Source of the DNA: Bacilli bacterium
GTDB lineage: Bacteria; Bacillota_I; Bacilli_A; RF39; UBA660
Assembly: GCA_022795155.1 (NCBI GenBank)
Contig: JAAWGF010000014.1
Location: forward strand, 1 to 39,776
DNA length: 39,776 bases
Direction: 5' to 3'
Below, piece by piece: positions 1 to 7,176 of this stretch. The position numbers and the translations under genes are program-made. Position 1 is the stretch's first letter, and each line of letters begins with the position of its first letter. Under the pieces are notes generated by a model. It ran no database searches. It was not told where the DNA came from and saw nothing but the letters and a program-made list of their open reading frames with translations.

Positions 1-2704
1 CGTTTTCTTTTTTCCAGTCCTCCAGCTTGATGACCAGATCGATATTCTGTTTTTGCTTAACGCATTCCACACCAAACAGCGTCTTAACATCGATGTAAAA
101 GCCAAATACTTCAAATTCATACTTCATTAGTTCTTTATTTGAATATTCCATAGCGATATTTAAAACAGGCTTTAGAGATTCATCATTATCTAATAACTCA
201 CCTATTTCACCATAGTTTATAATTAAATCTAAATTTTCATCAATAGTTCGCTTATTTAATCCAAAACTAACTAGGCACCCAGCATGATTTAGAGTTTGTA
301 AACTTTTTCTATTAATACTTTTTCCATACATTCTCTTTACAAAATCAAAGATGTCAATAAATTGCCCATGCTTTCTTTCATTAAGAATCGCCGTCGTAAT
401 TACACCACCAATATTTCTAATCCCAGATAAGGGATATCTTAAAGATTTTTTATCAATTACATACTCATCAGTACTTAAATTTATATCTGGGCTTAACAAA
501 TTAATCCCAAGTAATTTACACTCATAAATATAATCCTTGGTTTTTATCTCACTTCCCATAACACTAGAAAGTAAACTCTTCATAAAATATTCTTTATAAT
601 GTGCTTTTAAATAAGCCATTTTATAAGCAATTACCCCATATGCAACAGAATGGGCTTTATTAAAACCATATTCAGCAAATCTTAAAATAAAGTCAAAAAC
701 TTTACTAGCAATGTTATAATCATATCCTCTGTTAACACTTCTATCAATAAATTTGTCCTTTTCGGCTAATAAAACATCTCCTTTTTTCTTACTCATAGCC
801 TTTCTCAAGACATCAGCTTCACCTAAGCTATATCCAGCAAGTTTCACAGCAATCTGCATAATTTGTTCTTGATAGACAATTATTCCATTTGTTGGTTTTA
901 ATATTTCAACTAGGTTAGGATGCAAATAATCAATTGGCTCTAAGCCACGTTTTCTTTTGATATAAGTATCAATATTTTTCATAGGACCTGGACGGAATAA
1001 AGCAAGAGACGCAATAATATCATCAAGACAATCAGGCTTAAATTTCCTAATAAAATTCATCATACCTGTTGATTCAAATTGAAAAATCCCTAATGTATAA
1101 CAATTAGTAAAAATATTAATTGCTTCTTTGTCATTTAATGGAATATTATCGAATGTTAAATTTATTTTTTCATTTTCATTAATTTGTTTTAAAATATCCG
1201 TAATAGTCGATAAATTTCTTAAAGCCAAAAAATCCATTTTAAGTAGTCCAATTTCTTCTAAATATTCCATTGAATATCCCGTTAAATAAAAACCATCGGT
1301 ATGCATATCTAATGGAATAATTTCATCTAAATCATACTTAGACATTACAACGCCTGCTGCATGGATTGTTTTATGCCGTTTAAAGCCCTCAAATTTAGTG
1401 GCAATTTTATATAAATTAAATAATTCCTTATTAATGTTAAGTAAGTTTTTTATCTTAATATTCTTATTATAATTTTCTTTAAGTGATAATCTAGAATCTA
1501 ATAATTTAGCCAAATTATCAACTATATTCAAATCTATATCCATCACACGACCAACATCTCTTACAACTTGTTTAGCGCCTAATGTACCAAAAGTAATTAT
1601 AGGAGCGGCTTTTTTATTCCCATATTTCTTCCTACAATAATCAATAACCTCTTCCCTACGATCATACTCAAAATCAATATCTATATCAGGCATACTAATT
1701 CTTTCTGGATTCAAAAATCGCTCAAATAATAAATCATATTTAATTGGATCAATTGTTGTTATATTTAGGCAATATGAAACTAACGATCCAGCCGCACTAC
1801 CTCTACCTGGCCCTACTAAAATACCACTTTCTTTAGCAAATCTAACATAATCATATACAACTAAAAAATAATTGCAAAACCCCATTTTATTAATTATATC
1901 AAGTTCATATTTTAATCTATCAATATACTTTTTAGATACTTCATCGCCAAACAATCTTTTTAATCCATCAATACTAAGTTGTTTTAAATAATGAAAACTA
2001 TCTATATTATTAGGGCAATCATAAATAGGCAATAAATCTAAATTAAACTCCAATTTCAAATTACAAAGTTCTGTAATTTTATAATTATTTTGTAAATCAA
2101 TCGGATATAAAGCTTTTATTTCATCTAAAGTTAATAAATAATTATTATCTTCATAATGAACTTGTTCTAAAATAAGACCATCTCTTATCCCTAATAAATA
2201 TTTATAATAAACACTATCCCTTTTATTTAAATATAAAATTTCATTTAAATAAATTAAATTATCGCCTGATAATTTTTCTCGCTCACTTAAATTTTTGTAT
2301 CCTTTATATATAATTCTAAAAATACTTTCTAACTTTGAATACAAATTATTAATGCTTTCGAATGATACAATACATAATAAATCATCATGACATTTTTCTA
2401 GCAAATCATAACTTATCGTGGTATCGCTTAAAGAAGTAGCTATTTTTATCAAATTTTTGTAACCATTATAATTTATACAGTATAATAAAAATTTATTACC
2501 ATCTAATGTAACCTCTAACCCAACTATAGGCTTGATATTATTATCAAGGCACTTATGATAAAATTCCATTACTCCATACATATTGTTATCAGTTATAGTA
2601 AGGGATTCAATACCGTTCTTTTTAGCAAACTCAATTAAAGAATCAATATTAATCATACTACTTAATAAAGAATTTTCACTTTTAATATAAAGCGGTGTAT
2701 ACAT
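1..2704 (-). CDS. dnaE: DNA polymerase III subunit alpha, DnaE type (3' end cut by window)
   Basis: Error-prone/lagging-strand C-family replicative polymerase that works beside PolC in low-GC Gram-positives. About 901 N-terminal residues are visible and the C-terminus lies outside the window. The ATG at 2704 follows AAAGGAGGG at good spacing. The catalytic palm is clear: GPGRGSAAGSLVSY, then MPDIDIDF (about residues 337-344) with the two metal-binding Asp, and LLKMDFLALRNL with the third Asp. The N-terminal PHP domain is recognisable but its metal site looks lost: the usual HLH-x-H stretch reads PLYIKSENSLL, and the usual TDHG reads TDNN. The helix-hairpin region (NRKSLQTLNHAGCL) is present near the visible end. 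It is the last gene of a minus-strand unit behind the small Cys-rich gene. The final ~110 bases at the window edge use noticeably more GC-ending codons than the rest. Confidence 0.96.
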   Translation of the reverse strand, partial: MYTPLYIKSENSLLSSMINIDSLIEFAKKNGIESLTITDNNMYGVMEFYHKCLDNNIKPIVGLEVTLDGNKFLLYCINYNGYKNLIKIATSLSDTTISYDLLEKCHDDLLCIVSFESINNLYSKLESIFRIIYKGYKNLSEREKLSGDNLIYLNEILYLNKRDSVYYKYLLGIRDGLILEQVHYEDNNYLLTLDEIKALYPIDLQNNYKITELCNLKLEFNLDLLPIYDCPNNIDSFHYLKQLSIDGLKRLFGDEVSKKYIDRLKYELDIINKMGFCNYFLVVYDYVRFAKESGILVGPGRGSAAGSLVSYCLNITTIDPIKYDLLFERFLNPERISMPDIDIDFEYDRREEVIDYCRKKYGNKKAAPIITFGTLGAKQVVRDVGRVMDIDLNIVDNLAKLLDSRLSLKENYNKNIKIKNLLNINKELFNLYKIATKFEGFKRHKTIHAAGVVMSKYDLDEIIPLDMHTDGFYLTGYSMEYLEEIGLLKMDFLALRNLSTITDILKQINENEKINLTFDNIPLNDKEAINIFTNCYTLGIFQFESTGMMNFIRKFKPDCLDDIIASLALFRPGPMKNIDTYIKRKRGLEPIDYLHPNLVEILKPTNGIIVYQEQIMQIAVKLAGYSLGEADVLRKAMSKKKGDVLLAEKDKFIDRSVNRGYDYNIASKVFDFILRFAEYGFNKAHSVAYGVIAYKMAYLKAHYKEYFMKSLLSSVMGSEIKTKDYIYECKLLGINLLSPDINLSTDEYVIDKKSLRYPLSGIRNIGGVITTAILNERKHGQFIDIFDFVKRMYGKSINRKSLQTLNHAGCLVSFGLNKRTIDENLDLIINYGEIGELLDNDESLKPVLNIAMEYSNKELMKYEFEVFGFYIDVKTLFGVECVKQKQNIDLVIKLEDWKKEN

Positions 2705-2742
2705 AGAATCCCTCCTTTTACATTAATTTTAATTAGAAAATA

Positions 2743-2979
2743 TTACTTTTTTAGTACTTTGCTTCGACCTATTAGAACAGGATTAAACCATCCAACACAA
2801 TTTGTAAATTCAAAAGAATTATCCATACTACTTTGACAATTATCATTTCGACAATTACTACAACTCTTTCCTTCCAAATCACGTATTATTTCAGCTATTT
2901 GTTGTGGTCTAAGTTTTTGACAAACCATTTCAAAATCAATATCTAAATTACCATCCATTTCTACATTTTTTTCATTCAT
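2743..2979 (-). CDS. Small Cys-rich protein of unknown function
   Basis: A 78-residue acidic protein that I do not recognise. The ATG at 2979 is preferred over a TTG twelve bases upstream because the GAGGG ribosome site overlaps the TTG and is correctly spaced for the ATG. The middle has CSNCRNDNC and later NCVGW, a Cys pattern (CxxC, C, C) that could bind zinc or an Fe-S cluster. The basic C-terminus reads IGRSKVLKK. No signal peptide or membrane segment is visible. It lies directly upstream of dnaE on the same strand, behind an extended -10 promoter, so it probably shares the dnaE transcript. A replication role would be inference from position only. Confidence 0.7.
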   Translation of the reverse strand: MNEKNVEMDGNLDIDFEMVCQKLRPQQIAEIIRDLEGKSCSNCRNDNCQSSMDNSFEFTNCVGWFNPVLIGRSKVLKK

Positions 2980-3004
2980 ATTTACTACCAACCCTCATAT
3001 AAAT

Positions 3005-3033
3005 ATTATAGCATAAACAAAAATCAATATAAA
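3005..3033 (-). promoter_or_regulatory. Promoter of the Cys-rich gene and dnaE
   Basis: On the minus strand TATAAT (3005-3010) is preceded by TGC, giving an extended -10 (TGnTATAAT). A weak -35, TTTATA, lies 17 bases upstream. Confidence 0.6.
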
Positions 3034-3081
3034 CATTTGTTTGATTATTCATAAATTTTTAACAAAATTATTAGGAAATAT

Positions 3082-3110
3082 TTGACTTATTTTAAATAAT
3101 ATAGTAAAAT
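3082..3110 (+). promoter_or_regulatory. rpmB promoter
   Basis: TTGACT and TAAAAT are separated by 17 bases, about 40 bases ahead of the rpmB start codon. It matches a housekeeping sigma-A promoter. Confidence 0.7.
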
Positions 3111-3150
3111 TATATGGCATAGGGAAAAAAACTTGAAGGAGGAGATAATA

Positions 3151-3354
3151 ATGGCTATTAAAATAACTAATAAAAAACCTTTATTTGGTAATAGAAGAAG
3201 TCACGCTTGTAACGCTACAAGACATGCCCAAAAACCAAATTTACAAACAATTACACTAGCTGATGGAACTAAAATAAAAATTAGTGCTAGAGAATTAAGA
3301 ACATTAAGAAAAATCAGTAACAATGTTGAAACTATTGAAGAAGTTGCTGCTTAA
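3151..3354 (+). CDS. rpmB: 50S ribosomal protein L28
   Basis: Large-subunit ribosomal protein bL28. The 67-residue product begins MAIKITNKKPLFGNRRSHA and carries the basic core KIKISARELRTLRK typical of L28, slightly longer than the usual ~62 residues through an acidic tail (ETIEEVAA). The ATG at 3151 is chosen over an in-frame TTG at 3133 because the strong AAGGAGGAG ribosome site lies between them. It has its own sigma-A promoter and is followed at once by an intrinsic terminator, so it is probably monocistronic. The pair of Cys found in some zinc-type L28 proteins is absent. Confidence 0.96.
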   Translation: MAIKITNKKPLFGNRRSHACNATRHAQKPNLQTITLADGTKIKISARELRTLRKISNNVETIEEVAA

Positions 3355-3356
3355 AC

Positions 3357-3382
3357 AACAGGTTAATATACCTGTTTTTTTT
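3357..3382 (+). terminator. rpmB terminator
   Basis: AACAGGT (3357-3363) pairs with ACCTGTT (3370-3376) around a 6-base loop, followed by a run of T. It begins two bases after the rpmB stop codon. Confidence 0.85.
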
Positions 3383-3428
3383 ATAAAAAAATATATAATA
3401 TCTAGCAAGAAACGGGGAGAAATTTTTA

Positions 3429-3668
3429 ATGGAATATTCAAAATTAAATTCAAATAATTGTAAAGGATTGAAAATAACTATTGGTACTAGTATTTGTAAA
3501 GTTAATACTTATAATTTTGTAGATACATTTGCAAGTTTAGATGATAAAACTATAGAAAAAAGATTGTTACAGCTACAAAGAGAATTGCTACAAATAACAA
3601 AACATGCAGTTAATATAAGTGCGCGTGGTTGTTCATATATAAAAGCTAGTAAGCCTAAAAGAAAATAA
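3429..3668 (+). CDS. Small basic protein of unknown function
   Basis: A 79-residue protein, not recognised. The ATG follows GGGGAG at nine-base spacing. The first ~30 residues look beta-rich (KGLKITIGTSICKVNTY). A central amphipathic helix (KTIEKRLLQLQRELLQITK) follows, and the tail is basic (YIKASKPKRK). No membrane segment or signal peptide is visible. It sits between rpmB and the structured segment at 3716-3856 on the same strand, so that structure may be its 3' untranslated region. The good ribosome site and gene-like composition support a real gene. Confidence 0.6.
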   Translation: MEYSKLNSNNCKGLKITIGTSICKVNTYNFVDTFASLDDKTIEKRLLQLQRELLQITKHAVNISARGCSYIKASKPKRK

Positions 3669-3715
3669 TTTATTTTGTAGTTTTATAAATCGTATCTTTG
3701 AATTATTAAATTTTT

Positions 3716-3856
3716 ATACATTAATATGCTACATACTTCACGCTACATAATAAGGGTAATATTATACCTTATTATGGCGAAGACTTTAGTGGCATAGCCA
3801 CAAGTCCCGCTTATGAATGTATTTTCCAATACTGTGCAATGCCACAGTATTTTTTA
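3716..3856 (+). ncRNA. Candidate structured RNA: three-way junction plus terminator
   Basis: This 241-base gap between converging genes holds a nested set of helices on the plus strand. P1: 3716-3729 pairs with 3809-3822 (12 of 14 positions). P2: CTT 3736-3738 with AAG 3780-3782, CGC 3741-3743 with GCG 3777-3779, and ten pairs 3746-3755 with 3767-3776, with two 2-base bulges on the 5' side. P3: ACTT-UA-GTGGC-AUA-GCCAC-AAGT (3783-3805). A single-stranded linker leads to a 9-bp hairpin (3828-3836 with 3843-3851) and a T run. No plus-strand gene follows for about 10 kb, so it is more likely a stand-alone small RNA or a 3' UTR than a cis riboswitch. A possible promoter (TTGAAT, 18 bases, TAATAT, near 3698-3727) would start inside P1, so the true 5' end is uncertain. 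I could not match it to a known RNA family. Confidence 0.5.
3828..3856 (+). terminator. Terminator of the structured RNA
   Basis: AATACTGTG and CACAGTATT form a perfect 9-bp stem with loop CAATGC, followed by TTTTT. The T run exists only on the plus strand. Confidence 0.8.
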
Positions 3857-3881
3857 TACAAACATTTAAAATAAATGACTA

Positions 3882-3911
3882 AAAAATTACTGGTTATTAT
3901 CAGTAATTTTT
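3882..3911. terminator. Bidirectional terminator between the RNA and the YibE/F gene
   Basis: A perfect 11-bp stem AAAAATTACTG / CAGTAATTTTT with an 8-base loop supplies a T run in both directions. It overlaps the stop codon of the minus-strand YibE/F gene. Confidence 0.8.
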
Positions 3912-5058
3912 AATTATCTTTTTGCAATTTACAATATATAATTGAGCAAATTAATGATGTGAAAGGAATAGTTAATAAAAGTCCAAAGCTTCCGACTATT
4001 ATTTGTAATAATTCAACAATAATCATTTCTCTATTTAAAAGTTCAATTAAAGAACCACTATATATGATTAATAAAAGAGTTGTTGATAATGAGCTTCCAA
4101 TATAAGCCATGACTAAAGTATTAGACATCGTTCCCATCATATCTCTACCGATTGTAATTCCCGATTTCATTAATGATTTAATATTCTTATCTTTCTCTTT
4201 AGCTTTTTCATAAACTTCTAATAAAGATGCTGATAAAGAAACGGCAACGTCCATAATTGCCCCTACTGCACCAATGATAATCCCACCAAAAATCATCGCT
4301 ATCAAATCGAAAGTTTGGTTAGTATCCGCAAGTTGTAAATAATAAGATTGTTCATCAACAAAACCTGTTAAATGCATAATCTTTGTCATAATAATTGTTA
4401 ATAAAGATGTTAGGAAAATTCCCGTAATACACCCAATCATTGAACATAATGTTTTTTTACTAGTACCGTTAATTAATAAAAGTGTCATAACAATAATAAA
4501 TAGACAAGTTATAATCGACCATACATAAATATTATGCCCTGATAAAACAGCAGGGATAAAAACTATGAAAATAGATAAACAAGTAAATACTAATGCAAGA
4601 ATTGTATTTACACCTTTTTTTTGACCAAAGACAATTAAAAATATTAAAAATATAATTCCTAACACCAATAAATTATCAGTTCTTACATATTCTGTCATTA
4701 TATAATCGGCTTCGTTTGTACCATTCATTTCCATTAATAGTATTTTTTTACCATCAGTAATTTCTTCTTGCTGACCAGCATATAAGTCATTAATTTGTTG
4801 GGCAGCTTCAACAATTTCCCCTTTATCATCACCAGATAAAAGTTTAGCTTTAAAATAAATTGTTGTCTGTTTATGTATTTCATTCCCTATTTTATATTCG
4901 TTCAAATCAGTATCTATTATTTCTATTACTTTGGCTTTTACAATATCATCACTATTTTGAAACAAATCTAAGTCTTTACAAAATAAATTACCTAATAAAC
5001 CGATATACAAAATCGATAAAACAATTGTAGTTATATAAATAATTAAATTTTTCTTCAT
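3910..5058 (-). CDS. YibE/F family membrane protein
   Basis: Polytopic membrane protein of the YibE/F-like family, whose function is not well established. The start is ATG 5058 (MKKNLIIYITTIVL), preceded by AGGTG; the product is 382 residues. An N-terminal membrane helix (about 5-25) is followed by a ~100-residue extracytoplasmic segment (YibE-like) and then about seven or eight hydrophobic helices from residue ~130 onward (YibF-like). Within these the signature GAVGAIMDVAVSLSASLLEV stands out. It starts eight bases after the mutM stop codon, so the two genes are co-transcribed. Its C-terminus ends in the bidirectional terminator. Confidence 0.88.
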   Translation of the reverse strand: MKKNLIIYITTIVLSILYIGLLGNLFCKDLDLFQNSDDIVKAKVIEIIDTDLNEYKIGNEIHKQTTIYFKAKLLSGDDKGEIVEAAQQINDLYAGQQEEITDGKKILLMEMNGTNEADYIMTEYVRTDNLLVLGIIFLIFLIVFGQKKGVNTILALVFTCLSIFIVFIPAVLSGHNIYVWSIITCLFIIVMTLLLINGTSKKTLCSMIGCITGIFLTSLLTIIMTKIMHLTGFVDEQSYYLQLADTNQTFDLIAMIFGGIIIGAVGAIMDVAVSLSASLLEVYEKAKEKDKNIKSLMKSGITIGRDMMGTMSNTLVMAYIGSSLSTTLLLIIYSGSLIELLNREMIIVELLQIIVGSFGLLLTIPFTSLICSIIYCKLQKDN

Positions 5059-5065
5059 TTTACAC

Positions 5066-5890
5066 CTATAATTTTTGACAATTTTCACAGTAGCAAGTCC
5101 CCCTACCACCAACTCTAATTTTAATAATATTAGTATTACAAATAGGACAAGGAGTATTCTCTTTATTATGAACCTTTAAATTTTGTTGAAATCTACCATG
5201 AACGCCTTCACTAGATGTATAACTTCTAATAGTTGTTCCACCATCTTTAATAGCTAAATCCAAGACCTTTTTGGTATTATCTATAATACTTTGTAATTCT
5301 AAATCAGTTAAATCAACACATTTTTTTAAAGGGTTTATATGACTTAAAAATAGGATTTCGTCAGCATAAATATTGCCTATTCCAACAATAATACTTTGAT
5401 CTAAAATAACGGTTTTAATTGGTAACTTTTTAGATTTATATTTTTCTTTTAAATACTCTATAGTCAAATTAGAATCCCATGGTTCAAGACCTAATTCATT
5501 TAACGGCTTTCTATCATTAATTTCTGATTTTTTAATTAAATGCATTCTTCCAAATTTGCGGGTATCCTGGTATCTAAGTTCTGTATCATCAGAAAAAAGA
5601 AACGATATATGTTCATGTTTAGTAACCTCGTCACCTTTTTTTCTAATTAAATATTTGCCTTCCATTCTCAAATGACTTAATAGAAAATAATCATCAAGTT
5701 CAAACATTAACCACTTACCACGCCTTTTCATATCATTTATTGTTTGATTAATTATTTGCTTTTTAAATTCATCAACAGTTGGAAATTCTATTAAATTAGG
5801 ATAAAAAATATTAATATCTACAATTTTTTTACCCAATATTTGTTTTTTTAATGTATTTTTTACTGTTTCTACCTCTGGTAACTCTGGCAT
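5066..5890 (-). CDS. mutM: Formamidopyrimidine-DNA glycosylase
   Basis: Base-excision repair enzyme that removes 8-oxoguanine and formamidopyrimidines and nicks the strand. The start is ATG 5890 (PELPEVETV after Met) with ribosome site AGAGGTGA; it is needed because Pro2 is the catalytic nucleophile and Glu3 is also catalytic. The 275-residue length is normal. The H2TH region is visible (DQSIIVGIGNIYADEILF). The C-terminal zinc finger is complete, with CPIC and GGRGTCYCENCQ supplying four Cys. Presence of this oxidative-damage enzyme beside an anaerobic metabolism agrees with the desulfoferrodoxin-like gene further on. Confidence 0.97.
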   Translation of the reverse strand: MPELPEVETVKNTLKKQILGKKIVDINIFYPNLIEFPTVDEFKKQIINQTINDMKRRGKWLMFELDDYFLLSHLRMEGKYLIRKKGDEVTKHEHISFLFSDDTELRYQDTRKFGRMHLIKKSEINDRKPLNELGLEPWDSNLTIEYLKEKYKSKKLPIKTVILDQSIIVGIGNIYADEILFLSHINPLKKCVDLTDLELQSIIDNTKKVLDLAIKDGGTTIRSYTSSEGVHGRFQQNLKVHNKENTPCPICNTNIIKIRVGGRGTCYCENCQKL

Positions 5891-5908
5891 ATAATTCACC
5901 TCTATATA

Positions 5909-5937
5909 ATTATAACGCAAAATTATAATTTGATAAA
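5909..5937 (-). promoter_or_regulatory. Probable mutM promoter
   Basis: TATAAT on the minus strand (5909-5914), with a weak TTTATC 17 bases upstream, lies just before the mutM ribosome site and just after the terminator of the upstream unit. Confidence 0.45.
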
Positions 5938-5952
5938 TAATTTTATAACAAG

Positions 5953-5977
5953 AAAAAAATAACAATTAAATGTTATT
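5953..5977 (-). terminator. Terminator of the 74-aa gene
   Basis: On the minus strand AATAACA pairs with TGTTATT around a 6-base loop and runs into seven T. The stop codon of the 74-aa gene lies in the loop. Confidence 0.7.
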
Positions 5978-6190
5978 TATTTCATCATTCATAAGCAAAA
6001 TTAAATTTTTTAATAAATTAGTATCATTAATAGGAATAAGCTCATTTTCTAATTTTTCAACAAACATCATATTTGAATTATCATTTAAATCGACTAAATA
6101 TAAATATTCCTTATTATTATATTTAACACTTGAAATAACCATATATGAATTATTGTCATCTAAATCCAAAACTGTCCCAATATCAAACAT
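5966..6190 (-). CDS. Small acidic protein of unknown function
   Basis: A 74-residue protein. ATG 6190 follows a strong AGGAAGGAG ribosome site. The sequence looks like a short all-beta fold (IGTVLDLDDNNSYMVISSV, then YLYLVDLNDNSNMMFVEKL) followed by a C-terminal helix, the layout seen in small DUF-type housekeeping proteins. I cannot assign a family with certainty. It begins two bases after the stop of the 272-aa membrane protein, so the two are co-transcribed and probably translationally coupled. It ends in its own terminator, which separates it from mutM. Confidence 0.7.
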   Translation of the reverse strand: MFDIGTVLDLDDNNSYMVISSVKYNNKEYLYLVDLNDNSNMMFVEKLENELIPINDTNLLKNLILLMNDEINNI

Positions 6191-6191
6191 G

Positions 6192-7010
6192 TTATTTGCT
6201 CCTTCCTATATGTGTATCATTACTTAAGTCAGTACTATCATATTCTAATTCATTAGGTAATCCATTAATTGATTCTCTATTAAATCCCGCTATGGCTTTT
6301 GGTTCTGATATTTCCCCATTAATCTCTATATTGTTTCTCTTAAAAATATTTGATATATTATTAAATATTTGACCACTTTGATTACGCAAAGCTTCAATAG
6401 TTAATTTCAAATTAAATTCAGCCATAGCACTTTTAGTATTAGCTACATCTGCTGGCATAGTTTCTCTCATAATATTTAATTCACTATTTTTAGTATTCCA
6501 TTCTTTTAAATTTTTTAAAACATTTTTTCCGCTAAAAATAGCTAATAAACCAGCTAAATTTCCAATAGGACCAACTTCCGAAATGAAATTTTTTAAATTG
6601 TCTAATGTTAGCCATTCATTTAAAGGTCCAAAGACTACCCGAATATAACTTTGTAAATTTTCAATTGAAGCTTTAACAAAACCTTCACCATTAATAAAAT
6701 AATCCTGAATATCTCTCATACTTTGAAAAACAGTTGGCATACCTAATTTTTGAGCCGCAACTTGCGCAAATGACATAAATGCTAAAGTACCAATTCCACA
6801 GATAAAGGCATTTTTCATTGCACTTTTCATTGAACTATCTATATCAGCTCTAACTTTTACTATTTCATACTTTCTATCTGCCTTACAAAATGATTGTAAC
6901 ATAGATTCATTATCTGAATCTATTTTTCTAGGAATATCAATTAATTCTTGATTACTAATAGCTTCATCTTGAGGCATACTAACATTTTCTATATTTTGAT
7001 TTTCTTCCAT
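6192..7010 (-). CDS. Membrane protein of unknown function
   Basis: A 272-residue protein that I do not recognise. The ATG follows AAAGGAGAG. The first ~60 residues are charged and hydrophilic. A membrane-like segment is visible around residues 67-85 (FICGIGTLAFMSFAQVAAQ) and another around 145-162 (IGNLAGLLAIFSG). The C-terminal ~100 residues are polar, with helical stretches rich in Asn and Glu. No signal-peptide cleavage site is apparent. A good promoter lies upstream and the next gene starts two bases downstream, so it is the first gene of a two-gene unit. Function unknown. Confidence 0.75.
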   Translation of the reverse strand: MEENQNIENVSMPQDEAISNQELIDIPRKIDSDNESMLQSFCKADRKYEIVKVRADIDSSMKSAMKNAFICGIGTLAFMSFAQVAAQKLGMPTVFQSMRDIQDYFINGEGFVKASIENLQSYIRVVFGPLNEWLTLDNLKNFISEVGPIGNLAGLLAIFSGKNVLKNLKEWNTKNSELNIMRETMPADVANTKSAMAEFNLKLTIEALRNQSGQIFNNISNIFKRNNIEINGEISEPKAIAGFNRESINGLPNELEYDSTDLSNDTHIGRSK

Positions 7011-7033
7011 ATATAAATCTCTCCTTTAATATT

Positions 7034-7063
7034 AAAATAGCATTCATAACGTTGGTAAGTCAA
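7034..7063 (-). promoter_or_regulatory. Promoter of the 272-aa/74-aa unit
   Basis: TTGACT, 18 bases, TGC-TATTTT (extended -10) on the minus strand, ending shortly before the ribosome site of the 272-aa gene. Confidence 0.6.
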
Positions 7064-7176
7064 TGTTTTTAATATCGCTTTACATTATTATGTAACGTTA
7101 AACAAATGCATATAATAAATATTTGTTAAAATACAACAAAATACGATTTCTAGTAATTTTTGAACTAATTAATATT

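Noticed and set aside
3716-3856. Assignment of the structured segment to a known riboswitch, 6S RNA, SRP RNA or tmRNA
   Set aside because: The three-way junction is clear, but the joining sequences do not match purine, TPP, c-di-GMP, SRP or 6S patterns that I know.
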